A stretch of DNA of 64,000 nt from Caldilinea sp. CFX5 (GTDB taxonomy: Bacteria; Chloroflexota; Anaerolineae; Caldilineales; Caldilineaceae), in the NCBI GenBank assembly GCA_021405325.1, contig QWII01000057.1:62001-126000 (forward strand), given 5' to 3'. Shown piece by piece: positions 33,903 to 42,261 of this stretch. A program made the translations under genes and the position numbers. The notes under the pieces are model-generated. The model ran no database searches. It saw only the letters and a list, made by a program, of their open reading frames with translations, and was not told where the DNA came from. Position 1 is the stretch's first letter; each line of letters starts with the position of its first letter.

Positions 33903-34708
33903 TGATTCAGCTTTCCCCACAAGACTTACCAGCAGAAATTGCACAAGAATTGCAACGCTACCAAGTGGAGATCGATGCAGTTCAAACCTATGCCGAACGT
34001 GTTCAACGTGGCAAAACGCTCTTCAGTGCGCGTAATAAAGCGACGAGCCGTGTTTTCAAAACTGTCCGCGAAACATTAGCCGCAATGTGTTCCGGTAGTT
34101 GTCGCTGTATGTATTGTGAAGATTCCTGTGCAGATGAAGTGGAACATATTAGACCCAAAGACCTTTATCCAGAATTTGTCTTTGTGTGGGAAAATTATCT
34201 CTATGTTTGCGGCCCTTGCAATGGGGGGAAAAATAACGCCTTTGCGGTCTTTTCGCAGCAGACAGGAAGCGTGATCGTTGTAACCCGTAAACAGAGCGAT
34301 CCTGTTGTTTCGCCTACGGCAGGGGACGATGTACTAATCAATCCCAGAATAGAAGATCCGCTACGTTATCTAGCACTTGATTTGCGCAATACCTTTGAAT
34401 TTCAACCATTGCCGGGATTAACGGACCGAGACCGAGAGCGTGCGATTTTTACGCGTGACACATTAGCACTCAACCGTGATATTTTGGTGGTTGCTCGTCG
34501 TCATGCTTATGAGAGTTACCGTGCAAGATTGCGCGAATATATCGTTGAGCGCGAATGTGATACCCCGACTCTACAACTCAGTTTGTTGGTTGAATCACTT
34601 CAACGTTTACAACACCCAACTGTTTGGCGTGAGATGCAACGCCAGCAGCAAGTATTGGCTGATCTCCGGTCGCTATTTGAACAAGCACCAGAGGCGCTCA
34701 ACTGGTAA
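33902..34708 (+). CDS. Septu-like HNH nuclease (PtuB-like)
   Basis: A 268-residue nuclease of the HNH family close to TIGR02646. The zinc-bound core is clear: CMYC (Cys69, Cys72), then EVEHIRPKD with His82, an Asn in WENYLYVC, and CGPCNGGKNN with the second cysteine pair. The rest is a helical domain expected to contact the ATPase. It overlaps the ATPase stop by one base, so translation is coupled. The predicted role is DNA or RNA cleavage in phage defence, by analogy with PtuB. Confidence 0.8.
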   Translation: MIQLSPQDLPAEIAQELQRYQVEIDAVQTYAERVQRGKTLFSARNKATSRVFKTVRETLAAMCSGSCRCMYCEDSCADEVEHIRPKDLYPEFVFVWENYLYVCGPCNGGKNNAFAVFSQQTGSVIVVTRKQSDPVVSPTAGDDVLINPRIEDPLRYLALDLRNTFEFQPLPGLTDRDRERAIFTRDTLALNRDILVVARRHAYESYRARLREYIVERECDTPTLQLSLLVESLQRLQHPTVWREMQRQQQVLADLRSLFEQAPEALNW

Positions 34709-35033
34709 TTCGGCAAATAATTCTAAGATTCCGCGGTCTTGCGTGCTTCTTCAGATAGGACAAATTTGACGGGTTGCCTGGACTTGTTCTATACTCGCTT
34801 CATCATCTAATACATATTTTCTTCTTCACTTTCCGGTGCGGGCTAATGCCAGGCTTGCACCAACCGCATAGACGTAGGGCAAAGCCGTGTTGAGCGGCAC
34901 ATGCACCAACGCGTCTCTATCCCATTTACCAAACTACTGTGTATGGATTAGGGCCAACAGGCTGACCTGTTGCCGCTGCTGATCATGCTTTCTGTTGCTT
35001 AACTATTTATGATTGAATCACAAGGGAAAAATC
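34709..35033. other. Intergenic region after the Septu-like operon
   Basis: About 325 bases. It holds a minus-strand coding fragment (34826-34930, listed separately) and otherwise no recognisable gene or strong repeat. Confidence 0.5.
34826..34930 (-). pseudogene. Short C-terminal coding remnant, family unknown
   Basis: The minus strand reads RDALVHVPLNTALPYVYAVG and then ASLALARTGK before a TGA at 34826-34828. The composition looks like the end of a real enzyme. The frame is closed by a stop two codons upstream of 34930. I cannot name the family. It suggests that a gene was lost between the defence operon and the hydrolase. Confidence 0.3.
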
Positions 35034-36086
35034 ATGATGATAACTTCAACGCACGCGCGGATTGATACCTATTTGCGCGCCTATGTGGAACAAGGACAGA
35101 GTGTCAGCTTGTCGGCGGCGATTGTGCAGGACGGGGCTGTGGTTTTTAGTGCCGGCTATGGGGTGCAAAATCGGCAGACACAACAGCCGGTCACGTCGCA
35201 GACGCTCTTTCATATCGCCTCGGTCGCCAAGACGATGACCAGCACGGCGATTATGCAACTGCGCGAGCAGGGCAAACTCGATCTCGATGACCCGCTGGTC
35301 AAACATCTGCCCTACTTCCGGGTAGACGATGCCCGCAGCAACCAGATCACCATCCGCCAATGTCTCGCGCACACGAGCGGGATTGGTCACCCGGAAGATT
35401 ACGGCTGGGATCGCCCCGAATTTGATGATGAGTCGCTGGAACGCCATGTGCGCGGGCTGGCAACCCACAAATTAGTCGAAATCGCGCCCAACAGCCTCTC
35501 CTACAGCGACATTGCCTACAATGTGCTGGGTGACCTGATCGCCAAAGTCACCGGCATGAGCTACGAGCAGTACATGAAGACCCACATCTTCGCTCCTATC
35601 GGCATGATGACCACCACGCTCATGGCCCCACGCGCTGATCACCCCGAACTGGTGGCGACTGGCTATGAAAAGCAGGAAGATGGAGCCATCGTCCAATCCT
35701 TCTATCCCTATAACCGGATGCACGTCCCCTGTGGTTGTATCGCAAGCAGCGCGGACGAAATGGCGCGGTGGGCAATGGTGAATCTGAATCTTGGGGAGTT
35801 GGCTGGTGTGCGGATCTTGCCATCAGCCGCTTACGATGAGATGTGGCAGATGCAGTTTCGCGACCAGGACGACGATGTCTCCACTGATACGGCATTGGGC
35901 TGGTGGGTCAGCCGGCGCTACAGCGAACGGGTGATGCAACATGATGGCGAGGATGATGGCTTTGTCAGCAACTTTGCGCTCTGGACAGAGAGCGGCATTG
36001 GCATTGTGGTCCTCTGTAATGCCCTTTGGGCCGAGCCGTGGAAAGTAACGGATGAGCTGTATAAACTGCTGATTGGTCAGGACTAA
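35034..36086 (+). CDS. Beta-lactamase family serine hydrolase (class C fold)
   Basis: A 350-residue protein with the three motifs of the class C beta-lactamase/esterase fold: SVAK (Ser63, Lys66), the Tyr motif SYSDIAYN at about 158-165, and HDG (MQHDGEDDG) near the C-terminus. It has no signal peptide, so it is unlikely to be a real lactamase. Cytosolic relatives are esterases or peptidases. ATG 35034 or 35037 is likely. A further ATG at 35013 would add seven residues. It converges on the F420 oxidoreductase gene across a hairpin. Confidence 0.87.
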   Translation: MMITSTHARIDTYLRAYVEQGQSVSLSAAIVQDGAVVFSAGYGVQNRQTQQPVTSQTLFHIASVAKTMTSTAIMQLREQGKLDLDDPLVKHLPYFRVDDARSNQITIRQCLAHTSGIGHPEDYGWDRPEFDDESLERHVRGLATHKLVEIAPNSLSYSDIAYNVLGDLIAKVTGMSYEQYMKTHIFAPIGMMTTTLMAPRADHPELVATGYEKQEDGAIVQSFYPYNRMHVPCGCIASSADEMARWAMVNLNLGELAGVRILPSAAYDEMWQMQFRDQDDDVSTDTALGWWVSRRYSERVMQHDGEDDGFVSNFALWTESGIGIVVLCNALWAEPWKVTDELYKLLIGQD

Positions 36087-36091
36087 GCAAA

Positions 36092-36161
36092 GAGAGTGCG
36101 TTGCACGGGGCAGACGACGATGCTGTCATGTGAACTTCGGTTCCCCATGCAACGCACCCTC
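36092..36161. terminator. Near-perfect hairpin between convergent genes
   Basis: Left arm gagagtgcgttgcacgggg (36092-36110) and right arm ccccatgcaacgcaccctc (36143-36161) with two mismatches. It lies just after the hydrolase stop and before the end of the convergent gene, so it probably serves both. Confidence 0.65.
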
Positions 36162-36197
36162 TGATCGGCAAAACGCACCCCTTTTATGATGCAGTGT

Positions 36198-37160
36198 TTA
36201 TCCTCCTTGTTCACGCAGCCGCTCGACCACCGGGGCAAAGGCCTCCATCTGGGCATCAGCGACAACGTAATAACTAAAGCCATAGCTTTCGCGCCGCGTC
36301 TGCAAATCCAATACCATCTCCTCGACCGAACCAATGAGCATCGACGGCATCAGTAATACATCCGCAACCGTCACGTCCCAGCCCTGTTGGCGAATCAGGT
36401 CGGCAATGTAGGTGCGCCGGTCGTCGGTGAAGATGATGGTGGGAATCAAGCTCAACTCGATTTGGTCAAAGCGTGCGCCAGCGCCCTGTCGAATCCAACC
36501 GACTTTTTGGTGAACCGCCGCCGCCATACGTTCCCGAATATCGCTGATGAGCGTGCCGCTGCTGACATCGCTGGTCAGGATGCCGACAATGTTCGCCTCG
36601 CGTCCGGCCAGTTTTAACATGCGTTCTTTGCCGCCGCCGATGAGTAGTGGTGGGTGCGGTCGCTGCAATGGCTTGGGAACACCGTTGATGCCAGTTACCT
36701 GATAGTGTTGACCGGCAAAGGTGACAGGCGTTTCTGCCCAGATCCCTTTCATTACGCGAATTGACTCTGCTAAGCGGTCAATGCGCACGCCGGCCCGGTC
36801 AAAGGGTAAGCCGGCCTGTTCATATTCCGTGCGCAACCAGCCAGCGCCGATGCCTAACTCAAAGCGCCCACCAGAGAGGCAGTCGAGCGTCGCCGCTTCT
36901 TTTGCCAACATGACCGGGTGGTGATAGTCGTTGTCGATGACCATGGTGCCGAGGCGCAACGTGGTGGTCACACTGGCGGCGGCCATCAACGCCACCAGCG
37001 GCGCATATTGGTCGCCAAAGAAATCCGGCACAAAGTGGTCGCGCAGGAGGAGGGTTGCATAGCCGAGCGCTTCGATGCACCGGACATGGTCGAACCAGGC
37101 GGTCGGCGCTTTCATCTGTTCGTTGATCACGCCAAACCGAAACGGGTGGTGCTTGCTCAC
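36198..37160 (-). CDS. LLM-class F420-dependent oxidoreductase
   Basis: A 320-residue luciferase-like monooxygenase-fold protein of the F420-dependent group (TIGR03621-like). Typical phrases are HPFRFGVINEQ, YATLLLRDHFVPDFFGDQYAPLVALMAAASVT, LRLGTMVIDNDYHHPVMLAKEAATLDCLSGGRFELGIGAGW cut into its motifs, and GGGKERMLKLAGREANIVG. I prefer the GTG at 37160 because AGAAAGGA lies 8 bases upstream. An ATG at 37181 has no such site. The substrate is unknown. With the PPOX-type protein at 63 kb it suggests that the host makes coenzyme F420. Confidence 0.87.
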   Translation of the reverse strand: MSKHHPFRFGVINEQMKAPTAWFDHVRCIEALGYATLLLRDHFVPDFFGDQYAPLVALMAAASVTTTLRLGTMVIDNDYHHPVMLAKEAATLDCLSGGRFELGIGAGWLRTEYEQAGLPFDRAGVRIDRLAESIRVMKGIWAETPVTFAGQHYQVTGINGVPKPLQRPHPPLLIGGGKERMLKLAGREANIVGILTSDVSSGTLISDIRERMAAAVHQKVGWIRQGAGARFDQIELSLIPTIIFTDDRRTYIADLIRQQGWDVTVADVLLMPSMLIGSVEEMVLDLQTRRESYGFSYYVVADAQMEAFAPVVERLREQGG

Positions 37161-37264
37161 AATGACAATCCTTTCTGTCATGTACCAAGATAGGCAATGT
37201 TTACAGAAGGATAGCACGGTTGTGTGCAGGCAACCACCCGTTTCTTGCGTTTTTCGGTATGAAT

Positions 37265-37600
37265 TTACTCTGTACTGGCTTTGCTTTGCGCACGCAAGCT
37301 GTCTTCAATGTCAGCCATTGTGTGTAAAAATGCCTGCTCTAAATCAATCTGATAATGGTCAGCCAATACCAGTACCGACCAGAGACAATCGGCCAGTTCG
37401 TGAGCCAGTTTTGCCTTTGCGTCTGGAATTGCGCGTATACCCTCTTGCGCCATAACCAACTTGGCTAAATCGCCGACATCACCGACAAAGCCAAGCATAA
37501 TCTCTTCGTTTGTCCATGAGCGGCCGTAACGACTACGCTCCATTGCGGCATATTGTGCGCGAATGGTTATGGCGCGATGAGCCAATTCTTGCAATTGCAT
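37265..37600 (-). CDS. MazG-like nucleotide pyrophosphohydrolase
   Basis: A 111-residue all-helical protein. The motif ordering (GDVGDLAKLVM followed by KLAHELADCLWSVLVLAD) matches MazG/dUTPase-like NTP pyrophosphohydrolases, in which acidic residues of two helices bind magnesium. The first pair here is D-x-x-D instead of the usual E-x-x-E, a mild deviation. Members hydrolyse (d)NTPs for house-cleaning or stress control. It starts 28 bases before the end of the epimerase gene upstream and may share its transcript. Confidence 0.7.
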   Translation of the reverse strand: MQLQELAHRAITIRAQYAAMERSRYGRSWTNEEIMLGFVGDVGDLAKLVMAQEGIRAIPDAKAKLAHELADCLWSVLVLADHYQIDLEQAFLHTMADIEDSLRAQSKASTE

Positions 37601-37628
37601 GACTTTCTATCCTATTTACGAAAACGAT

Positions 37629-38657
37629 TCATCGCAGATCCGCCAGCAATTCAACCATGCCTTCCCCTGCTTGTTCCCATGCCGCAATGATCCGGTCATA
37701 TTCCGGTTCGTTGTCGCTATTTTCTACCCGACCACGCGCATCGAGCCAGGCAACCGTGCGTTGCACCCCATGCTGCCAGGGAATCGTATATTGAAAGTGC
37801 AGATCACGATGGGCAGCGCTGTTGTCAAAGGCGTTGCTATATTGAAAGTTCATTTCGGCCCATGCGCCCAGTTTCGGCACAGCTTTGGCGAGTAATGCCG
37901 CCGGAATATGCACCAGCGTCGGATCGGGTGCGCCTAAAGCCGCTGCGACTTGTTGATGGTGTTGATCCCAGGTTAAGATTTCTTCACCGGTCACATGATA
38001 GGCTTGCCCATAGGCTTTGGAGTTGCCGATGGCGTTGACAAAAGCCCGTGCCACATCATCAATGTGACACGATGACCAGAGTGACTGCCCATCATTGTGG
38101 ACAATGATCGGTTTGCCTTTGCGGATGCGGTCGACATAGGTGGTGCGTCCACCCAGCGAATGGAGGATGCCGCGACTCTCGCCATAGGTGTACGCCGGTC
38201 GGATGATGGTAACGAGAAAATCACTATCGTTGTGAGCGGCATGGAGAATCTCTTCGCACTCAGCCTTATGATAGGCATAGGCAAAGGTCGGCGAGGGCTT
38301 GCGTTCGGCTTGCTCCGTGATCGGGTAATGGGCTGCCGGTTTGGTGTAGACATCGACGGTGCTGGTGAAGATGTATTGATCGATGCGCCCGCTAAAGGCG
38401 TGAACGACGCTTTCCGCCTCGTCGGGCAGATAGCAACACATGTCGATAACACAATCAAATTCACCGGCCTGCCGCATCTGCTCTTCAAAGTCGGCAAAGT
38501 TGGTGCGGTCGCCGGTAAGCACTTTGACATCATAGGGAATACGAACTTCGGTTTTGCCACGGTTGTAGAGGGTGACATTGTCGGCGCCCCGTTCCAATAA
38601 CAGACGGGTGATCGACGTGCTGATCAGGCCGGTGCCACCAATGAGTAGGATACGCAT
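37629..38657 (-). CDS. NAD-dependent epimerase/dehydratase (extended SDR)
   Basis: A 342-residue short-chain dehydrogenase of the extended type. The NAD-binding motif GGTGLISTSI is at residues 7-16, and the catalytic Tyr-x-x-x-Lys is YAYHK (about 140-144) with Thr/Ser in FTSTVDVYT. The C-terminal substrate domain has TGEEILTWDQHHQ. Typical substrates are nucleotide sugars, but this subgroup in Chloroflexota is not characterised. It is monocistronic or upstream of the MazG-like gene. Confidence 0.85.
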   Translation of the reverse strand: MRILLIGGTGLISTSITRLLLERGADNVTLYNRGKTEVRIPYDVKVLTGDRTNFADFEEQMRQAGEFDCVIDMCCYLPDEAESVVHAFSGRIDQYIFTSTVDVYTKPAAHYPITEQAERKPSPTFAYAYHKAECEEILHAAHNDSDFLVTIIRPAYTYGESRGILHSLGGRTTYVDRIRKGKPIIVHNDGQSLWSSCHIDDVARAFVNAIGNSKAYGQAYHVTGEEILTWDQHHQQVAAALGAPDPTLVHIPAALLAKAVPKLGAWAEMNFQYSNAFDNSAAHRDLHFQYTIPWQHGVQRTVAWLDARGRVENSDNEPEYDRIIAAWEQAGEGMVELLADLR

Positions 38658-38703
38658 AGTGAGTCCTTTTGGGTGAATGGGAGCGATTTTGGTATCAAAT
38701 CAA

Positions 38704-39108
38704 TTATGGTAAGAAAAGACGGGTGATTCCACGATATAGATCGAGATCCGCTACAATTTCAGCCAGGCTCACAGCGCAACGCCGTCTGTAATGAGGATCA
38801 GGCAGGACGCGTTTCAGGTTGCCGATCGTTAACACTGGCAAGCAATCATCCGTTGCTAAATGGCGTATGTGAAATTCAAGTGACTCATTACCGTCTTTCG
38901 TGCTGCGGTTTCCAGTCAATAGAATATAGCCTTGTTCTTGGCAGAACTTCCAGACCAAATCGTCATCGGTTGTGTCTGGCAAATCGTAATCGCGAAACCA
39001 CTTTAGCTCCATAGGGACCAGTTCTAGCCAGTCCCCTTGATAACGTAACACATCGAAAATAGCCTGAGCCTGACCTTCACAGTTATGATCACTGAGAATG
39101 ATTTGCAT
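38704..39108 (-). CDS. DUF5615-like (PIN-like) putative toxin
   Basis: A 134-residue protein starting MQIILSDHNCEGQAQAIFDV. The early SD, the TTDDDLVWKFCQEQGYILLTGNRSTKDGNE region and the length suggest the PIN-like DUF5615 group, whose members pair with DUF433 antitoxins. ATG 39108 lies inside the end of the DUF433 gene (20-base overlap), so translation is coupled. A shortened paralogue lies at 39594-39741. The nuclease role is by family analogy. Confidence 0.6.
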   Translation of the reverse strand: MQIILSDHNCEGQAQAIFDVLRYQGDWLELVPMELKWFRDYDLPDTTDDDLVWKFCQEQGYILLTGNRSTKDGNESLEFHIRHLATDDCLPVLTIGNLKRVLPDPHYRRRCAVSLAEIVADLDLYRGITRLFLP

Positions 39109-39541
39109 CAGCACCATTCTCCTCTTCATTGCGCCAGCGGCGGCGGCTTTCCTCAATTAGTGCTTGAAGCGCAGCACGTTGCGGCGTCATGGGCAGCGAG
39201 CGTTGCTTTTCGCGTTCCGCCGCCAGCGCCCGATAATAGCGTTCACGTTCAGCCTTTTTAATTAAAATCTCTTTCAACTCCGGCTCCAGTTGCGCCCGAT
39301 GTTCGTCAATGTAGGCCAACGCCACTTTGACTTGAAAAGGCGATAGATTATAGATATTGCTGATCTCCGAAGGGGTATACCCTTCGTCGTAAGCTTCCAT
39401 CACGTCATACACTGAAGAACGGCTTTGGCTGATCATCGGCCCCAAGTCGGTTTCCAGAATGCGAATTACCGATTTGGTGTCGCCGGGGAGACGCCACTCT
39501 TTGGGCTGGCTTGTTTCTGCTTGCTTGGTTATGCTGTCCAT
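39089..39541 (-). CDS. DUF433-type antitoxin (copy 1)
   Basis: A 150-residue protein. A helix-turn-helix of DUF433 type is visible (SSVYDVMEAYDEGYTPSEIS, then NLSPFQVKVALAYIDEH), followed by a long charged helix (ERERYYRALAAEREKQR) and an Arg-rich tail. DUF433 proteins are DNA-binding antitoxins for PIN-like toxins, and the toxin gene overlaps the end. It is paralogous to 39722-40162: the stretch RSSVYDVMEAYDEGY is identical. Confidence 0.7.
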   Translation of the reverse strand: MDSITKQAETSQPKEWRLPGDTKSVIRILETDLGPMISQSRSSVYDVMEAYDEGYTPSEISNIYNLSPFQVKVALAYIDEHRAQLEPELKEILIKKAERERYYRALAAEREKQRSLPMTPQRAALQALIEESRRRWRNEEENGADANHSQ

Positions 39542-39593
39542 GCCTATGACTCCTTTCAGCCACTCTTCTACTTCTCCGCCAACGCGGCTTCTG

Positions 39594-39741
39594 CTACGGC
39601 AAATCTAAACGCATCACTCCAGGGTAGCGCTCTAGGTCAGCGACAATGTCAACCAAACGGTGCGCGCACTGTATATTGCAGAACATCAAAGATGGCTTGC
39701 GCCTGACCTTCGTAATTGTAATCACTCAGAATGGTCCGCAC
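39594..39741 (-). pseudogene. Internally deleted DUF5615-like toxin (copy 2)
   Basis: Reading from GTG 39741 gives VRTILSDYNYEGQAQAIFDV and LQY, matching the first 22 residues of the toxin at 38704. The chain then stops at a TGA. In another frame, 39594-39659 encodes RLVDIVADLERYPGVMRLDL and P-stop, matching that toxin's last 22 residues (EIVADLDLYRGITRLFLP). About 85-90 central codons are gone and the junction is out of frame. The antitoxin upstream is intact. Confidence 0.85.
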
Positions 39742-40162
39742 CATTGATCCCCCAGTGCGCACGGCTTTCCTTGATTAGTTTGTTAAGCGCAATGCGTTGT
39801 GGTGTCAGCTTGGCTGGTCGTTGCTTTTCAACTTCAGCAACGAGCGCGCGATGATACTGTTCATTTTCAGCCCGCCTGACCAAGATCTCTTGTAACTCCG
39901 GCTCTAACTGTGTTCGACGTTCAGCAATGTAAGCCAGCGCCACCTTAACTTGATAGGATGATAGGTTGTAAATGGCGCCAATCTCGGTTGGCGAATAGCC
40001 TTCATCATAGGCTTCCATCACATCATAAACTGAGGAACGGCTCTCACTAATCAGCGGCCCCGATTCAGTTTCCAAGATGTATATCATGGAAGTTGTATCA
40101 CCGGGGAGGCGCCACTTTTTCACTTGCGTTATGGCGTCTGAGTAATTGACTATGCTTTCCAT
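39722..40162 (-). CDS. DUF433-type antitoxin (copy 2, now orphan)
   Basis: A 146-residue paralogue of the 39089 gene with the same layout: KKWRLPGDT start, DNA-binding segment (SSVYDVMEAYDEGYSPTEI), charged helix and RxxWG-like tail. ATG 40162 follows AGAAGGAG. The toxin that should follow is reduced to a 148-base scar (39594-39741). Because the frame is intact, the orphan may still bind operator DNA or neutralise the neighbouring copy's toxin (inference). Confidence 0.7.
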   Translation of the reverse strand: MESIVNYSDAITQVKKWRLPGDTTSMIYILETESGPLISESRSSVYDVMEAYDEGYSPTEIGAIYNLSSYQVKVALAYIAERRTQLEPELQEILVRRAENEQYHRALVAEVEKQRPAKLTPQRIALNKLIKESRAHWGINGADHSE

Positions 40163-40254
40163 ATCGACCACTCCTTCTGTTGTGCATCTTTGATCAGCTA
40201 TAGTATAGCACAAACCCGCTTAGTCGTATAGCGCCCAATCGATCTATACTACTC

Positions 40255-40329
40255 TAGGAGTTACGCAGTTGGACAAGACCTGTCAGGTTTCGCAAACCTG
40301 ACAGGTCTTGTCCAACTGCGTAACTCCTA
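40255..40329. repeat. 36-bp perfect hairpin, MITE-like, copy C
   Basis: Arms 40255-40290 and 40294-40329 are exactly complementary with a 3-base loop (cgc). Ends read taggagttacgcagttgg, shared with the element at 42262-42358, and the inner part (acctgtcaggttt) is shared with the hairpin at 44210-44244. Confidence 0.9.
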
Positions 40330-40369
40330 TACTCGTTGCAATTTCCACCACGCTGGAATGACTCCTGGC

Positions 40370-41137
40370 TTATTGAGGCCAAACAATCAAATTACTCGAA
40401 CATATCTGAAAGCCGACGCGTTCATAAAAAGGGCGAAGACGCTCGCCACTTTGTAACAGCAGATAACCAATACCCTGCTGCTGACAATGGTTTTGCAGCA
40501 ACCGTAAAAGTAGACCCCCCATGCCCTGGCCGCGGTGGGCTTCATCAATTTCCACGGCAAACAAACGGCAGTAGTCGCCGAGCACGGCACAGTAAACTGA
40601 CCCCACCAGGGTGTTGTTAGCCATCAGCCAGTAGGGCTGAAATGTTTTGATAAATTGCAACTGTAGGGGCAACACTTGCTGAAAATCAGCGGCATTGTAA
40701 AAGGGTTGTGCTTGTTGCTCGTGTTGATACCAGGCGGTATACTCCTGTATATTCGGGGTATAGAGGGCAAAAGCTGGCGCAACAGTGATTGGGGCGGCGG
40801 TTGCTTGAAAAAAGAGCGCACTCTCCACACGCCAATGGTGGTCAGCCAGTTGCCTCGTCCAGGATGGGTCGGTAGTTACAGACGGGTGCAGATCAAAGCG
40901 CGTTGGTCGATCCAGTTGCCGTGTTTGATGAAGCTGTTCAACTGCCGTGGCGATGGTAAGAAAAGCATTAACACTGGTACACTTAACGCCTACCGCCCGG
41001 TTAAAATCGCCGGCCCAGGGGATTTGCGGGTTGTGGATATGGGTGAAATCAGCGTAAATTGCGGCCATACCGCCGTAGGCGACCGACAAGGCAATTTCTG
41101 AGGCAAGCGATGCGGTTCCCCAATCAGGTAGTGTCAT
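40370..41137 (-). CDS. GNAT family N-acetyltransferase
   Basis: A 255-residue protein whose C-terminal half is a GNAT domain: VEIDEAHRGQGMGGLLLRLL is the acetyl-CoA-binding motif A (R-x-x-G-x-G), followed by GYLLLQSGERLRPFYERVGF (motif B). The N-terminal 130 residues form a second, degenerate domain of the same kind, as in tandem GNAT proteins. The acceptor is unknown. GGAGGACAACT precedes ATG 41137, which overlaps the end of a decayed oxidase gene. Confidence 0.85.
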   Translation of the reverse strand: MTLPDWGTASLASEIALSVAYGGMAAIYADFTHIHNPQIPWAGDFNRAVGVKCTSVNAFLTIATAVEQLHQTRQLDRPTRFDLHPSVTTDPSWTRQLADHHWRVESALFFQATAAPITVAPAFALYTPNIQEYTAWYQHEQQAQPFYNAADFQQVLPLQLQFIKTFQPYWLMANNTLVGSVYCAVLGDYCRLFAVEIDEAHRGQGMGGLLLRLLQNHCQQQGIGYLLLQSGERLRPFYERVGFQICSSNLIVWPQ

Positions 41138-41139
41138 AG

Positions 41140-41275
41140 TTGTCCTCCTAGCACTTCATGCGCCGCCCACCAACCGCTTTCGATGGCGCCGGATTGGTAT
41201 CATAGGCGGTTGCTTCACCGGCGAAGACCAGGGCACCATCCCAAAGCGGTTCGTCGCAACGATAGAGCAGTTTGG
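41140..41275 (-). pseudogene. C-terminal remnant of an FAD-dependent (amine oxidase-like) oxidoreductase
   Basis: Minus-strand reading gives LLYRCDEPLWDGALVFAGEA and TAYDTNP, then after a one-base frame change GAIESGWWAAHEVLGGQ. FAGEAT...GAIESGWWAA is the FAD-binding C-terminus of amine-oxidase-type flavoproteins. The N-terminal two-thirds is missing. The tail sits directly before the GNAT gene, so the pair was probably once an operon. Confidence 0.6.
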
Positions 41276-41310
41276 TTGCTGATTCCAGCCGAAAGAGGGT
41301 TTTTATCTGT

Positions 41311-41339
41311 TTGAAATTTATCAGCGATGAATGTATGAT
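41311..41339 (+). promoter_or_regulatory. Sigma-70-type promoter of the FAH-family gene
   Basis: TTGAAA at 41311-41316 and TATGAT at 41334-41339, spaced by 17 bases, about 55 bases before the ATG at 41395. Confidence 0.6.
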
Positions 41340-41394
41340 GAGTATAGTATCGCACAATTTACAGATAACCAAGCAAACAAGGGAGAACCATGCC

Positions 41395-42234
41395 ATGAAA
41401 TTGGTGCTGTTCGATGATTTCAAGTTGGGCGTCCTCCAAGGAGAGAACGTAGTCGATGCGTCAGCGGCTGTGCAGGGGCTGGGGTATCACTCGCCGCAGG
41501 AAATGATGCAGATGCTCATAGTCCAATGGGCAACGCTACAATCACGGGTTGAGGCCGCCATTGCGGGCCAAAGCGGCGTCCCCTTCAGTCAAGTTCGCAT
41601 TCGTCCGCCGTTGCCCCGCCCTGGGCAACTGGTCTGTCTGGCCGGTAACTATTTGGAGCCGCAGAAGCCGGAACGGGGTGTCTTTAATGCCTTTCTCAAG
41701 TCGCCCAACTCGGTCATCGGGTTAAATGACACGGTTGAATTATGCCCAGCCGAAGCCACCGTCTTTCACTTTGAACCGGAACTGGCGATTGTCATCAGCA
41801 AACCCGCCAGCCGACTTTCAGCGGCGGAAGCGATGGATCATGTTTTTGGCTATACCCAATTTATCGATGTCTCCTCGCGTGGTCTGCCCGGCGGCTTTTT
41901 CCTGGGCAAATCGTGGCACACCTTTGGGCCGATGGGGCCAGTGGTGGTCACCAAAGATGAGATCCCCGACCCCAACAACCTGAGCATCCAACTCTGGGTC
42001 AATGACGAGTTGCGCCATGACATTTCCACCAAGGATATGGATCGCCACATTCCCGAACTGTTGGCCGAAGTGACCAACGTCCTGCCCCTGGAACCGGGCG
42101 ACGTCGTCTCGACCGGCACCCATCACTTTGGCCTCGCTCCCGTGCAAGATGGCGACACGGTGCGCCTGCAAATCGAAAAGCTTGGCCCGGCGCTGGTCGT
42201 CCGCTGTCATGACCCGCTTAAGCGGCGTTGGTAG
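41395..42234 (+). CDS. Fumarylacetoacetate hydrolase (FAH) family protein
   Basis: A 279-residue protein with the FAH/2-keto-3-deoxy-acid fold. It contains LVCLAGNYLEPQ (GxNY type start of the domain), the metal-binding pair in FHFEPELAIVI (E-x-E), FGYTQFIDVSSRGLP, and the C-terminal GDVVSTGTHHFG. Family members cleave or hydrate diketo acids and dehydrate sugar acids such as 2-keto-3-deoxyarabonate. ATG 41395 follows AAGGGAGAACC. A HpaI-type aldolase gene comes next after a MITE-like element, a combination common in sugar-acid pathways. Confidence 0.88.
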   Translation: MKLVLFDDFKLGVLQGENVVDASAAVQGLGYHSPQEMMQMLIVQWATLQSRVEAAIAGQSGVPFSQVRIRPPLPRPGQLVCLAGNYLEPQKPERGVFNAFLKSPNSVIGLNDTVELCPAEATVFHFEPELAIVISKPASRLSAAEAMDHVFGYTQFIDVSSRGLPGGFFLGKSWHTFGPMGPVVVTKDEIPDPNNLSIQLWVNDELRHDISTKDMDRHIPELLAEVTNVLPLEPGDVVSTGTHHFGLAPVQDGDTVRLQIEKLGPALVVRCHDPLKRRW

Positions 42235-42261
42235 TTTTTGATAGGGGGTAGGCAATAAACA

